Origin: an uncultured Thermomicrobiaceae bacterium
GTDB taxonomy: Bacteria; Chloroflexota; Chloroflexia; Thermomicrobiales; Thermomicrobiaceae
DNA length: 64,000 nt
Direction of reading: 5' to 3'
Assembly: GCA_938082375.1 (NCBI GenBank)
Contig: CALKCJ010000048.1
Span: forward strand, 1-64,000
The notes below the pieces were generated by a model, which saw only the letters and a list, made by a program, of their open reading frames with translations, was not told where the DNA came from and ran no database searches. Both the position numbers and the translations under genes were made by a program. Below are positions 9,166-16,249 of the stretch, piece after piece (within the stretch, counting starts at the first letter, position 1; each line of letters opens with the position of its first letter).

Positions 9166-10076
9166 GTCGGACGCTCCCTGTCCGGTTCAGGCTGCTGGTA
9201 GAGCACCAGCGCGAAGCGGTCACTCACCTGGAGCAGGTCGGTTCCCCAGACCTGGCTCAAGGTCGCCACCGTCGCGACCAGCAAGTCATGCGGCGAGGCA
9301 TCCTCGGCCAACTTGCGCAGCTCGGCCTCGTCCTCGCCGTCAGCCAGCGGTAGCAGGAGACGAAAGGTCGCCTCGGCTGGTCGCACGAGGCGCTCGAGGG
9401 GATCATCAGCCGGCAGGCGCGCGCGATTGCGCCGGTAGATGCGGAGCAGCCAGGCCAGCGCGGCGTCGGGCTCCCCGTCGCGCAGACTCACCCGTGTGCG
9501 TGCCAGCGCCCAGCCGCTCCAGAGCAGATCGTCCCTACTGGCCTCGCGCCAGAGCTCAGCCAGGCGCTTCGCTTCTTCCGCGTAGAAGTCGAGCTCCTCC
9601 CGCGGTAGCCGATCCAGCGCTGGCAGCAGCATCAGCACCGGAGCTTCCGGCTTCACCCGCGGGCGACCAGGCGGCTCGTAGAGCAGATCACGCACCGTTT
9701 GGGCCAGCGCCCGCGCCAGGCTGACCCGTTGCTGCTGCTCGGCAAGGTGGGCGTACCCAGCAGCGATCGCCAGTCGCCAGCGGGCTAGCCGGACATCCCA
9801 GTTGGCCAGCGCGCGCAGCCCGGCGTCCAGCTCGGCAGCCGCCAGGTCTTCAGCCGGGCTGATCGCCTGGCTGTCGAGCCGGAGCAGGCCGCCTAGTCGC
9901 TCGGCGGCGATGGCTGCGGCGGCGACCTCGGCCGGCGCTTTCGATTCGGGGTACACCACCGGGTCCTCACCGGCAAAGCGCCGGTGTCCCACGCTCTCCC
10001 GGTAGCGGTTCACCCGCGCCACAAACGACCCCGTCGCCTCCGGATCGACGAGGTGCTCGCCGCCGTCCTGTCCCAC
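9162..10076 (-). CDS. Unrecognised helical protein, first gene of the Dna2-like cassette
   Basis: A 304-residue, Leu/Ala/Arg-rich, probably all-helical soluble protein without motif I can name. It has no signal peptide or membrane segment and no cysteines of note. The central part repeats short helical hairpins (LARALAQTVRDLLYEPP, ELDFYAEEAKRLAELWREAS, ALAWLLRIYRRNRARLP), reminiscent of TPR or HEAT-like scaffolds. The start is a GTG at 10076 with GGGAGGC eight bases upstream. Its stop overlaps the GTG of the nuclease-helicase gene, so stoichiometric co-expression is likely and it may be an adaptor or loading partner for that enzyme. Confidence 0.72.
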   Translation of the reverse strand: MGQDGGEHLVDPEATGSFVARVNRYRESVGHRRFAGEDPVVYPESKAPAEVAAAAIAAERLGGLLRLDSQAISPAEDLAAAELDAGLRALANWDVRLARWRLAIAAGYAHLAEQQQRVSLARALAQTVRDLLYEPPGRPRVKPEAPVLMLLPALDRLPREELDFYAEEAKRLAELWREASRDDLLWSGWALARTRVSLRDGEPDAALAWLLRIYRRNRARLPADDPLERLVRPAEATFRLLLPLADGEDEAELRKLAEDASPHDLLVATVATLSQVWGTDLLQVSDRFALVLYQQPEPDRERPT

Positions 10077-10365
10077 GTCTCGCCTCCCGATGGCGGCGCT
10101 CCTTCCCCTCGAGGATCACGTCGCTCAGCCACTGGTAGCTGAGCGGGTGAGGTCGCCCAGCTCGGCCAGCCAGGTGCGCAAAACAGATGCCGGGCCGATT
10201 GCATCCCCGTCCTCACTGCGTCATCGCTGACCAGTATTTCTGATGCTCGGGCCGCTGTCCAGAGCTGGCCAAGCTGGGGGCGAGTGCGGCTCCCCTCGCC
10301 AGCCGTTCCGGTTTGCCGACTCGCCGTCCTGCGGGTCTGAAGCCTCCCCATTAATCGCCCCCCCT

Positions 10366-10484
10366 CCCCCTCTCCCGCATGCGGGAGAGGGGGTGACCTC
10401 CCTCACCCCCTGCTCCCCTCCCACGGCTGCGGGAGAGGAGCGCCCCTCACCCCCTGCCCCTCTCCCACAGATGCGGGAGAGGGG
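10366..10484. repeat. Array of three REP-like hairpins
   Basis: Three related inverted repeats with GGGAGAGGGG arms lie in a row. The first (10366-10393) is a perfect 28-base palindrome; the second (about 10413-10440) is imperfect; the third (10457-10484) has a two-base loop and one mismatch. They are separated by CTCACCCCCTG-type spacers. This composition is typical of REP-like elements that are scattered in intergenic DNA. The array lies downstream of mgtE and upstream of the Dna2-like cassette, and may act as a transcription barrier or mRNA 3' stabiliser. The rest of 10077-10567 holds no gene. Confidence 0.8.
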
Positions 10485-10567
10485 GTGTCGAAAACGGGTG
10501 GGGGGCTCACCGCGGGAATTCGGCCGAGCCCGGTGCTACAGCCCGGGCGATACCCGCAGGCTCCACC

Positions 10568-11929
10568 CTACTGCAGCCAGTGCAGGAGTAGGGAGGCCAG
10601 CCAGAGGAAGACACCGAAGCCGATCACGTCTTGGAACGCGGTCTCGAATGGGCCAGCGGTGGTGGCCGGATCGAACCCGAGGCGCTTGGAGAGCATCGGG
10701 ATGACGCTACCCATGAAGCCGGCGGTGACCATCGAGCAGAGCAAGGCGCCGCCGATGACCAATCCGAACGGCAGATGCCTCGACCAGACCGCCCCGATGC
10801 TGCCGAGTACAATTCCGCAGGCCAGTGCCATCAGAAACGACGTGGCGAGCTCCTTCGAGACCTGCCGGACCCAGTACCGCAGGCTGACGTGCCCTGTATC
10901 GAGTCCCCGCACAACGATAGCCGCCGCCTGCAACCCGACGTTGCCGGAGACGGCCGAGATAATCGGCATGAACGAGGCGAGCAGGATCACCTGTCGGAGC
11001 ACGGCGTCGAAGCGCGCGATGACCAGGCCGGCGAGTAGCTCGATCCCCATGGTTCCCAGCAGCCAAGGCAACCGGAGGAGGGCGACTTCCACCGGCCGGC
11101 GCCGCTCCATGGCCTCGGCGTCGGTGCCAGCCAGCCGCAGGTAGTCTTCGTTGAACTCGCGCTCGAGGATGTTCGCCGCATCGTCAGCAGTGATGATGCC
11201 CAGCAGCCGGTTCTCGGCATCGACGACCGGGATGGCGAGCAGCCGGTGCTCGACCAGGAGGCGAGCTGCGACCTCCTGGTCGGCGTCGGCGCGAACCTTC
11301 ACCGGATCGTAGACGGTGATCTTGCTGACCGGCGTACCGGGCGGCGCAAGCACCAAGTTGCGCAGGCTCAGCACTCCGAGGAGATGGTTCTCCGCGTCGA
11401 CGACATAGACGTCGTTGATTGTCTCCACCTCGCCTGCCAGGCGCCGCAAGGCAACCAGCGCCTCATCGGCGGTGAGGTCAGGCAGGATCGCGACGAACTC
11501 CGGCGTCATGCGCCCACCGGCGGTGTCCGGCGGGTAGGCGAGGAGTTCGCGGATCTCTTCCGCCTCCGCTGGCTCCATCTCGATCAGGATGGCCTCGGCC
11601 TGAGCCGGCTCCAGCTCGGCGACGATGTCGGTAGCGTCGTCGGGCGCCATCTCCTCGAGCACATTGGCCGCCTGCGAGCGGCTGAGCTTGACGAGGAGCT
11701 GGACGGCAACGGACGTATCGACCTGTTCGAGCAGCCTGGCCAGCTCTTCCTCGCCGAGAAGCCCCACGGCGCTCGCGAGGTCACCGGGCAAGAGCTGGCG
11801 TAGCAGGTCGACAGCATCCGCCGGAGGAAGTTGCCGAAGGAGGTCGCGAACCTGGTCGCGGCGCCGCTTCCCGACAGCCTCCTTCAGGGCTGCCTGGAGC
11901 GCCTGTGCATCGAACTGCTCGGCTATCAC
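10568..11929 (-). CDS. mgtE: Magnesium transporter MgtE
   Basis: A 453-residue Mg2+ channel of the MgtE family in the cytoplasmic membrane. Order of parts: N-terminal helical superhelix (residues 1-~130, including the QAANVLEEMAPDDATDIVAE repeat), two CBS domains (~130-255) that sense cytosolic Mg2+, a connecting helix, then five membrane helices ending with LWLASLLLHWLQ. The pore signature around SGNVGLQAAAIVVRGL is intact. The start is GTG 11929 behind GGGAGGAG; the ORF extends to 12079 without a second site. Length is normal for the family. Confidence 0.93.
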   Translation of the reverse strand: MIAEQFDAQALQAALKEAVGKRRRDQVRDLLRQLPPADAVDLLRQLLPGDLASAVGLLGEEELARLLEQVDTSVAVQLLVKLSRSQAANVLEEMAPDDATDIVAELEPAQAEAILIEMEPAEAEEIRELLAYPPDTAGGRMTPEFVAILPDLTADEALVALRRLAGEVETINDVYVVDAENHLLGVLSLRNLVLAPPGTPVSKITVYDPVKVRADADQEVAARLLVEHRLLAIPVVDAENRLLGIITADDAANILEREFNEDYLRLAGTDAEAMERRRPVEVALLRLPWLLGTMGIELLAGLVIARFDAVLRQVILLASFMPIISAVSGNVGLQAAAIVVRGLDTGHVSLRYWVRQVSKELATSFLMALACGIVLGSIGAVWSRHLPFGLVIGGALLCSMVTAGFMGSVIPMLSKRLGFDPATTAGPFETAFQDVIGFGVFLWLASLLLHWLQ

Positions 11930-12088
11930 TGCCGTCTCCTCCCTCGACGTTGACCATCGGCCGCCGCATGCTGCCCTGGGCGTGGCTCGAGTTCCGCCGC
12001 GCAAGCATCGAGCATACACTCGACCGCGCGACCTCGAGGCTGCCGCGCACCTCCTCGGACGTCCAGCGATTACCTCCAACCTCAGTCC

Positions 12089-12118
12089 TGAACAACTTCG
12101 GCACCCCCGCGATATAAT
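12089..12118 (+). promoter_or_regulatory. Predicted promoter of upp
   Basis: TGAACA at 12089-12094 and a perfect TATAAT at 12113-12118 are separated by 18 bases, reading toward upp. The implied leader is about 115 bases, long enough to hold control elements, although I see no attenuator hairpin in it. Confidence 0.5.
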
Positions 12119-12239
12119 CCCGCCCCAGGATGTTCGCTCGTCTGTCCGATCTCTGCGCTGCCCCGCGCTGCGGTGTGGCTCGGCTCACCGGCACAGCGAG
12201 GCGATCGAATCGAGCGGCACGCGTTCGAGGAGATGCTCG

Positions 12240-12953
12240 ATGGCGACCTTGGAGATCCCCATCCCGATGCGCGGCAAGCCACAGCCGAGCCGCGAGGAGG
12301 TCATCGGCCACCCGCGGCTCACCGTGTTAGATCACCCGCTGGTCACATCGCTCCTGACGATCACACGCGACCAGCGCACCCCGCCGGCCGAGTTCGAGCG
12401 CTGCCTGCACGAGCTCACCCGCTTCCTCCTGTGGCACGCCCTGCAGGACGCCGAGCTCTCGAGCTTGACCGTCGCCAGCCCGACCGGCTCCCGGGCCGAC
12501 GGCGGCCGGCTGGCTGATGGTCTCGCCGCCCTAGCGATTCTGCGGGCCGGGCTGGGGATGATTGCGCCGCTGCGTCTGCTCGTCCCGGCCGCGCCGATCT
12601 ACCTGGTCGGAGCGCGGCGAGACGAGCAGACGCTGGTCTCGACCATCTACTACAAGAACCTGCCCGGGCCATTGCACCGGCTCAGGCACGTGTTGCTGCT
12701 CGACCCGATGCTGGCGACCGGGGGTTCGGCGGTCGCCACCGTTACGCTCCTGCGGCAGACCTATCCTGGCCCGATTTCCTTCCTCGGTATCATCGGCGCG
12801 CCGTACGGCGTACAGCAGCTACTCCAGGCTGATCCCGATCTCCACGTCTACCTGGCAGCGCTCGACGAGCGGCTGAACGATCAGGGCTTCATCGTGCCCG
12901 GACTCGGCGACGCCGGAGATCGCCTCTTCGGCACTGCACCAGCGGCGGAATGA
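12240..12953 (+). CDS. upp: Uracil phosphoribosyltransferase
   Basis: A 237-residue cytoplasmic enzyme of pyrimidine salvage that makes UMP from uracil and PRPP. The PRPP-binding loop reads LLDPMLATGGSA, the flexible catalytic loop YYKNLPG lies before it, and the uracil-binding tail contains DERLNDQGFIVPGLGDAGDR, all standard for Upp. It is about 25 residues longer than the usual 208-210, mostly at the N-terminus. Start ATG 12240 follows GAGGAG; a longer ORF from 11625 is antisense to mgtE and can be dismissed. Divergent from mgtE and convergent with the methyltransferase gene. Confidence 0.93.
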   Translation: MATLEIPIPMRGKPQPSREEVIGHPRLTVLDHPLVTSLLTITRDQRTPPAEFERCLHELTRFLLWHALQDAELSSLTVASPTGSRADGGRLADGLAALAILRAGLGMIAPLRLLVPAAPIYLVGARRDEQTLVSTIYYKNLPGPLHRLRHVLLLDPMLATGGSAVATVTLLRQTYPGPISFLGIIGAPYGVQQLLQADPDLHVYLAALDERLNDQGFIVPGLGDAGDRLFGTAPAAE

Positions 12954-12983
12954 GGCCAGACGCCGGCGGCGCACTGCGGCTGG

Positions 12984-13637
12984 CTATGTTGGAACGACCT
13001 TCCACTCGGAGAAGCCGGCATCGGCATAGTCTTCAGGCCAGACTCGCTCCGGTACCACCTCGACGCCAGGTGGCTGCCGCAGGGTGGAGGAGAACCGGAT
13101 CGGTACCAGCCCCACGGTGGTAAGCGCATCTCGCAGCTCGCCACGCGAGAGGAAGCGGGCCGCGCTGTAGAACGGATGGCCAGCTTCTCCGAGCGTACGG
13201 TAATGCTGTCCCCAGGGCGAGTCGGCGAATACCATCCCCACCACCACTGCCCCGTCACGCCGGAGGACGCGTCGACTCTCGGCAAGGACAGCCAGCGGGT
13301 CATCGACGAAGCACAGCGTGACCACCAGCAGCACGGCGCCAAAGGTCTGACCGCGGAATGGAAGCTGTTCGCCTCGCCCGCACACGACGCTCAGGCCGCG
13401 CTCGCGCGCCAGCAGCAGCGGTCGCATCGCAGGGTCGAGCCCAATCTCGACCCCGAGTGCGGCCGCGAAGCGGCCGGTGCCGACCCCGACCTCCAGCCAG
13501 GGACGGGGCAGCCCCTCGAGCAGCGGGCGCAGACAGGCGACCTCGAGCGGGAAGATCACCTTGCCGGGATACCGCTCGTACCAGGCGTCGTAGGCATCGC
13601 TCAGGCGCTCGAACAGCTCGCGGGAACCGCCAGACAC
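12984..13637 (-). CDS. Class I SAM-dependent methyltransferase
   Basis: A 217-residue UbiE/Methyltransf_11-type enzyme. The SAM-binding motif I is LEVGVGTGRFAAAL, followed by an acidic strand end (EIGLDPA), motif II-like QLPFRGQTFGAVLLV, and a post-motif III hairpin (RRVLRRDGAVVVGMVF). The substrate, probably a small molecule, cannot be told. The start is GTG 13637 just after GGAGGAGGT; ATG at 13685 is possible but lacks a site. Convergent with upp, 30 bases away. Confidence 0.8.
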   Translation of the reverse strand: MSGGSRELFERLSDAYDAWYERYPGKVIFPLEVACLRPLLEGLPRPWLEVGVGTGRFAAALGVEIGLDPAMRPLLLARERGLSVVCGRGEQLPFRGQTFGAVLLVVTLCFVDDPLAVLAESRRVLRRDGAVVVGMVFADSPWGQHYRTLGEAGHPFYSAARFLSRGELRDALTTVGLVPIRFSSTLRQPPGVEVVPERVWPEDYADAGFSEWKVVPT

Positions 13638-13849
13638 CCCGACCTCCTCCCACGGGCACGGAGCCTCCTGGCCAGAGTATGGCACGGCACATACGCTGAG
13701 CGTCTCTCGTACCCATCATCTGGGAGTGGTTCGCGACGAACGGCGGATCGGCCAGATTCTCGGGGAGCAGGGCCAGGGCTGCCGAGACGCCTGCGTACAA
13801 CGCGACAAGCGCTTTGTGATCGAGTGCCGATCGTGACCTCGGCGCCTCG
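13638..13849. other. Short intergenic stretch, nothing supported
   Basis: Between the methyltransferase start and the NmrA-like stub. Translations in all frames are Arg/Pro-rich and unconvincing, and no RNA gene or clear hairpin is seen. Confidence 0.4.
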
Positions 13850-13957
13850 CTACCGGAGCGTCGCGAGCGCCCGCCGGTGCTCGAGCACTCCGATGCTCAC
13901 GCCCTCACACAAGAGCACGTCGGCCACCAGGTTCCCAACGCGCCCGGCTGCGCCCAT
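13850..13957 (-). pseudogene. Truncated NmrA-like NAD(P)-binding protein stub
   Basis: A 35-residue reading frame starting ATG at 13957 encodes a recognisable dinucleotide-binding beta-alpha-beta start: GAAGRVGNLVADVLLCEGVS, matching the GATGxVGxxVxxxLLxxG pattern of NmrA/SDR-type proteins, then stops at 13852-13850. A real family member has about 250-300 residues, so this is a decayed stub or a deletion remnant. Its ATG overlaps the stop of the SRPBCC gene (TGATG), suggesting it was once the second gene of that operon. Confidence 0.55.
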
Positions 13958-14406
13958 CACTGCGATTCCTCATCTTCCACTGCCTTCTTGATACCTTCAA
14001 GCTCCGCCAGCGACTCCTTCCTGATCTCGCGCCCAGCTATCCATTCGAGAGCACGCCACAAGCCCTTCATTCTCATGGAGGCGGAAACACTCATGCGGGT
14101 CGCTTCACCTCCGGCTATGGGCTCGAAAACGAACTCTCCCTCATAGTGAACCAGTCTTCCATCTGCCGTCATGCTGAACTTACGCGGTGGATCAAAGGCG
14201 GTCACTTCACACCTGGCCTCGAACCGCATCCCCATCGTTCGCACGGTTTCGTGGAACTGCGTTCCCACACGCATGGGTCCTTCTGAAGTTCGCGTTGATT
14301 CGATGACTCCTCGCTGCCACTTGGGTGCATTGCCGAGATCTGAAACAAAATCGAAAACGACCTCGACTGGACGCTGAATTTCAACGTTTCCCCGGATTGA
14401 AATCAT
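13957..14406 (-). CDS. SRPBCC-fold (polyketide cyclase-like) protein
   Basis: A 149-residue soluble protein of the START/SRPBCC superfamily, which holds hydrophobic ligands in a deep pocket. The N-terminal strand and helix read IQRPVEVVFDFVSDLGNAPKW, typical of the Polyketide_cyc2 group, and the C-terminal long helix is LWRALEWIAGREIRKESLAE. Start ATG 14406 follows GGGAGGA. Base composition is lower in GC than its neighbours, hinting at acquisition. Ligand and role are unknown. Confidence 0.8.
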   Translation of the reverse strand: MISIRGNVEIQRPVEVVFDFVSDLGNAPKWQRGVIESTRTSEGPMRVGTQFHETVRTMGMRFEARCEVTAFDPPRKFSMTADGRLVHYEGEFVFEPIAGGEATRMSVSASMRMKGLWRALEWIAGREIRKESLAELEGIKKAVEDEESQ

Positions 14407-14492
14407 GTGATCCTCCCGTCCGGCCACACGCTACCTCAACTTTGCTGAGGTGATCCGCAACGTCCGCACTTGGGTCGTCTTTCCAGCGAACG

Positions 14493-14768
14493 TCATTCGA
14501 CCGCCGCGTCGCAGCCCTCATGAGAGCCTGCGCGCAGGCGGGCGAAGAAGCTGACGAACTCACGGAGCTCGGGCATTGCCTGCGACATTCCCCCTGGGAA
14601 TTCGCTAGAGGAGCCCGGTGGAGACAAGCTGGAGGCCTCATGACCCATGCAACTCGCTAACGGGGCCGCGTTAGCCGATACCACTCCCGCCGGGATGAGC
14701 CCCAGCGCTGTGGCAAGAACTGCGACCCTCAGCGTTCTTCGCACATTGGGGCACCATTGGGTGAGCAT
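14493..14768 (-). CDS. Small secreted protein of unknown function
   Basis: A 91-residue protein with a clear Sec signal peptide: basic start (RRTLR), hydrophobic core (VAVLATALGLIPAGVV) and a likely signal peptidase I site after SANA. The mature part is about 60 residues, Ser/Pro/Gly-rich with two cysteines (SCMGHE and EGCD). The start ATG has AAGGGAG upstream. I do not recognise the family. It lies upstream of the SRPBCC gene with an 86-base gap, so co-transcription is possible. Confidence 0.55.
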   Translation of the reverse strand: MLTQWCPNVRRTLRVAVLATALGLIPAGVVSANAAPLASCMGHEASSLSPPGSSSEFPGGMSQAMPELREFVSFFARLRAGSHEGCDAAVE

Positions 14769-14829
14769 CGCTGTCTCCCTTCTACATCATCCGGTCCCAC
14801 ACGAGTCCCAGCGCGAGTGCCCGCCCATA

Positions 14830-14849
14830 CACCAGGGCGTGCCCTGGTG
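14830..14849. promoter_or_regulatory. Perfect 9-bp inverted repeat in the divergent intergenic region
   Basis: CACCAGGGC, two bases, GCCCTGGTG. It sits 60 bases upstream of the small secreted protein and 435 bases before the ECF sigma gene, so it could be an operator. A second pair (AGGGTAGG at 15060-15067 and CCTACCCT at 15086-15093) lies nearer to the sigma gene. No gene is supported in 14769-15283. Confidence 0.45.
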
Positions 14850-15283
14850 CGAGGTTGGGAGTGCATGGTGTGTGGATCCATCCACGAGAGTCTTGCGGTA
14901 TAGTCTCGCCTCGGCTCGATTCGTTACACCGAGTATCGAGGGGGCTGGGAGAGCAACGCGGAGTGAGATGCTCGGGTTTATCACTCCGTCGCACCAGCTG
15001 ACAGCGCGACCTAAGCGCCCACTGGAGCCATCCTCTGTGCGACGATGGGGCTCTACCATAGGGTAGGAACAAAGGCTCATGCATCCCTACCCTCCTGCAG
15101 GTTACGCTACCTTCACTCGAAGCCAGGAAGCCGATCGACGCTCAGACCTGAAGGGGATCTCAGGGCGTTCAGGACATGCGACACGAGGTGGCATTTAGTA
15201 GCATCTAGGGACATGGCCACTCCCCATCGCTCAGCAACAACGTCGCCCGGCCCCATCGGGGCCGAGTGGAAGGAGACGGCACA

Positions 15284-15955
15284 ATGGCCGGTTCTGCCCC
15301 TCTCGATCCCTCGCCCCTGGCCGCCTCCGAGGACGACAGGCGCTTAGTTGAGGCGCTGCGCGCGGGCGATGAGGGCGCATTCACCCAACTGCTTGAGCGG
15401 TACCACACGACGCTGGTGCGACTGGCAATGATCTACGTGACCGACCGGGCGGTGGCTGAGGAAGTGGCTCAGGAGACCTGGCTGGGTGTGCTCCAGGGCA
15501 TCGATCGGTTCGAAGGCCGCGCCTCATTGAAGACCTGGATCTTCCATATTCTCCTCAACTGCGCCAGAACCCGGCGCCACCGGGAAGCCCGGAGTATCCC
15601 ATTCTCGGCGTTCTGGAACCCAGCAGCCGAGCCGGGCGAGCCAGCGGTCGAGCCAGAGCGCTTCCTGCCGGCCGATCACCCCACATGGCCACACCACTGG
15701 AACGCGTTTCCGGAGTGTTGGAGCGGGCTCGAGGATCGCCTTGTCGCTCGGGAGACCTACGCGTATATTCGACAGGTGATCGAGACACTTCCACTCCACC
15801 AACGAGAGGTCATCACGCTACGCGACATCGATGGGTGGACGGCCAGCGAGGTGTGCGCCGCGCTCGGAATCAGCGAGGCGAACCAGCGCGTGCTGCTGCA
15901 CCGCGCTCGCTCGCGAGTACGGCGCGCGCTCGAGCAGTATTTGCGTGAACAATAG
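15284..15955 (+). CDS. ECF-family RNA polymerase sigma factor
   Basis: A 223-residue extracytoplasmic-function sigma factor. Region 2 spans about residues 25-90 (AEEVAQETWLGVLQGIDRFE, then SLKTWIFHILLN) and binds the -10 element and core polymerase. Region 4 is the last ~55 residues (LPLHQREVITLRDIDGWTAS, with the helix-turn-helix SEVCAALGISEANQRVLLHR). The linker between them is long and Trp/Pro-rich. Start ATG 15284 follows AAGGAGA; an upstream ATG at 15266 is in frame but has no site. The anti-sigma gene begins 11 bases downstream. Confidence 0.92.
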   Translation: MAGSAPLDPSPLAASEDDRRLVEALRAGDEGAFTQLLERYHTTLVRLAMIYVTDRAVAEEVAQETWLGVLQGIDRFEGRASLKTWIFHILLNCARTRRHREARSIPFSAFWNPAAEPGEPAVEPERFLPADHPTWPHHWNAFPECWSGLEDRLVARETYAYIRQVIETLPLHQREVITLRDIDGWTASEVCAALGISEANQRVLLHRARSRVRRALEQYLREQ

Positions 15956-15966
15956 GGCAACGGACG

Positions 15967-16215
15967 ATGGACGACGAACAGGAACTGACCTGTCAGGAGC
16001 TCGTTGAGCTGGTGACCGAGTACCTCGAGGGGGCGCTGTCGCCGGAAGATCGGGGCCGCTTCGAGGTACACCTGGCCACCTGCCCTGGCTGCCAGACGTA
16101 TTTAGAGCAGATGCGCCAGACGATCGAGCTGCTGGGCCGGATCACGGAGGAGATGATCCCCGAGCGTGCCAAAGCCGATTTGCTCCACGCTTTCCGAACC
16201 TGGAAGCGCGGCTGA
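15967..16215 (+). CDS. Zinc-finger anti-sigma factor
   Basis: An 82-residue soluble protein of the ZAS (zf-HC2) type. C9, H35, C39 and C42 form the H-x3-C-x2-C zinc motif (VHLATCPGC). There is no membrane helix, so it is a cytosolic anti-sigma that likely sequesters the ECF factor encoded just upstream and may release it on redox or other stress. Placement 11 bases after the sigma stop supports the pairing. Confidence 0.88.
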   Translation: MDDEQELTCQELVELVTEYLEGALSPEDRGRFEVHLATCPGCQTYLEQMRQTIELLGRITEEMIPERAKADLLHAFRTWKRG

Positions 16216-16249
16216 GGCGCTCGTTCGCTAGCTCGCCCTTGTCACGACG

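Noticed and set aside
14782-15084. 100-codon ORFs in the region before the ECF sigma gene
   Set aside because: No site or motif; they cross the inverted repeats that look regulatory.
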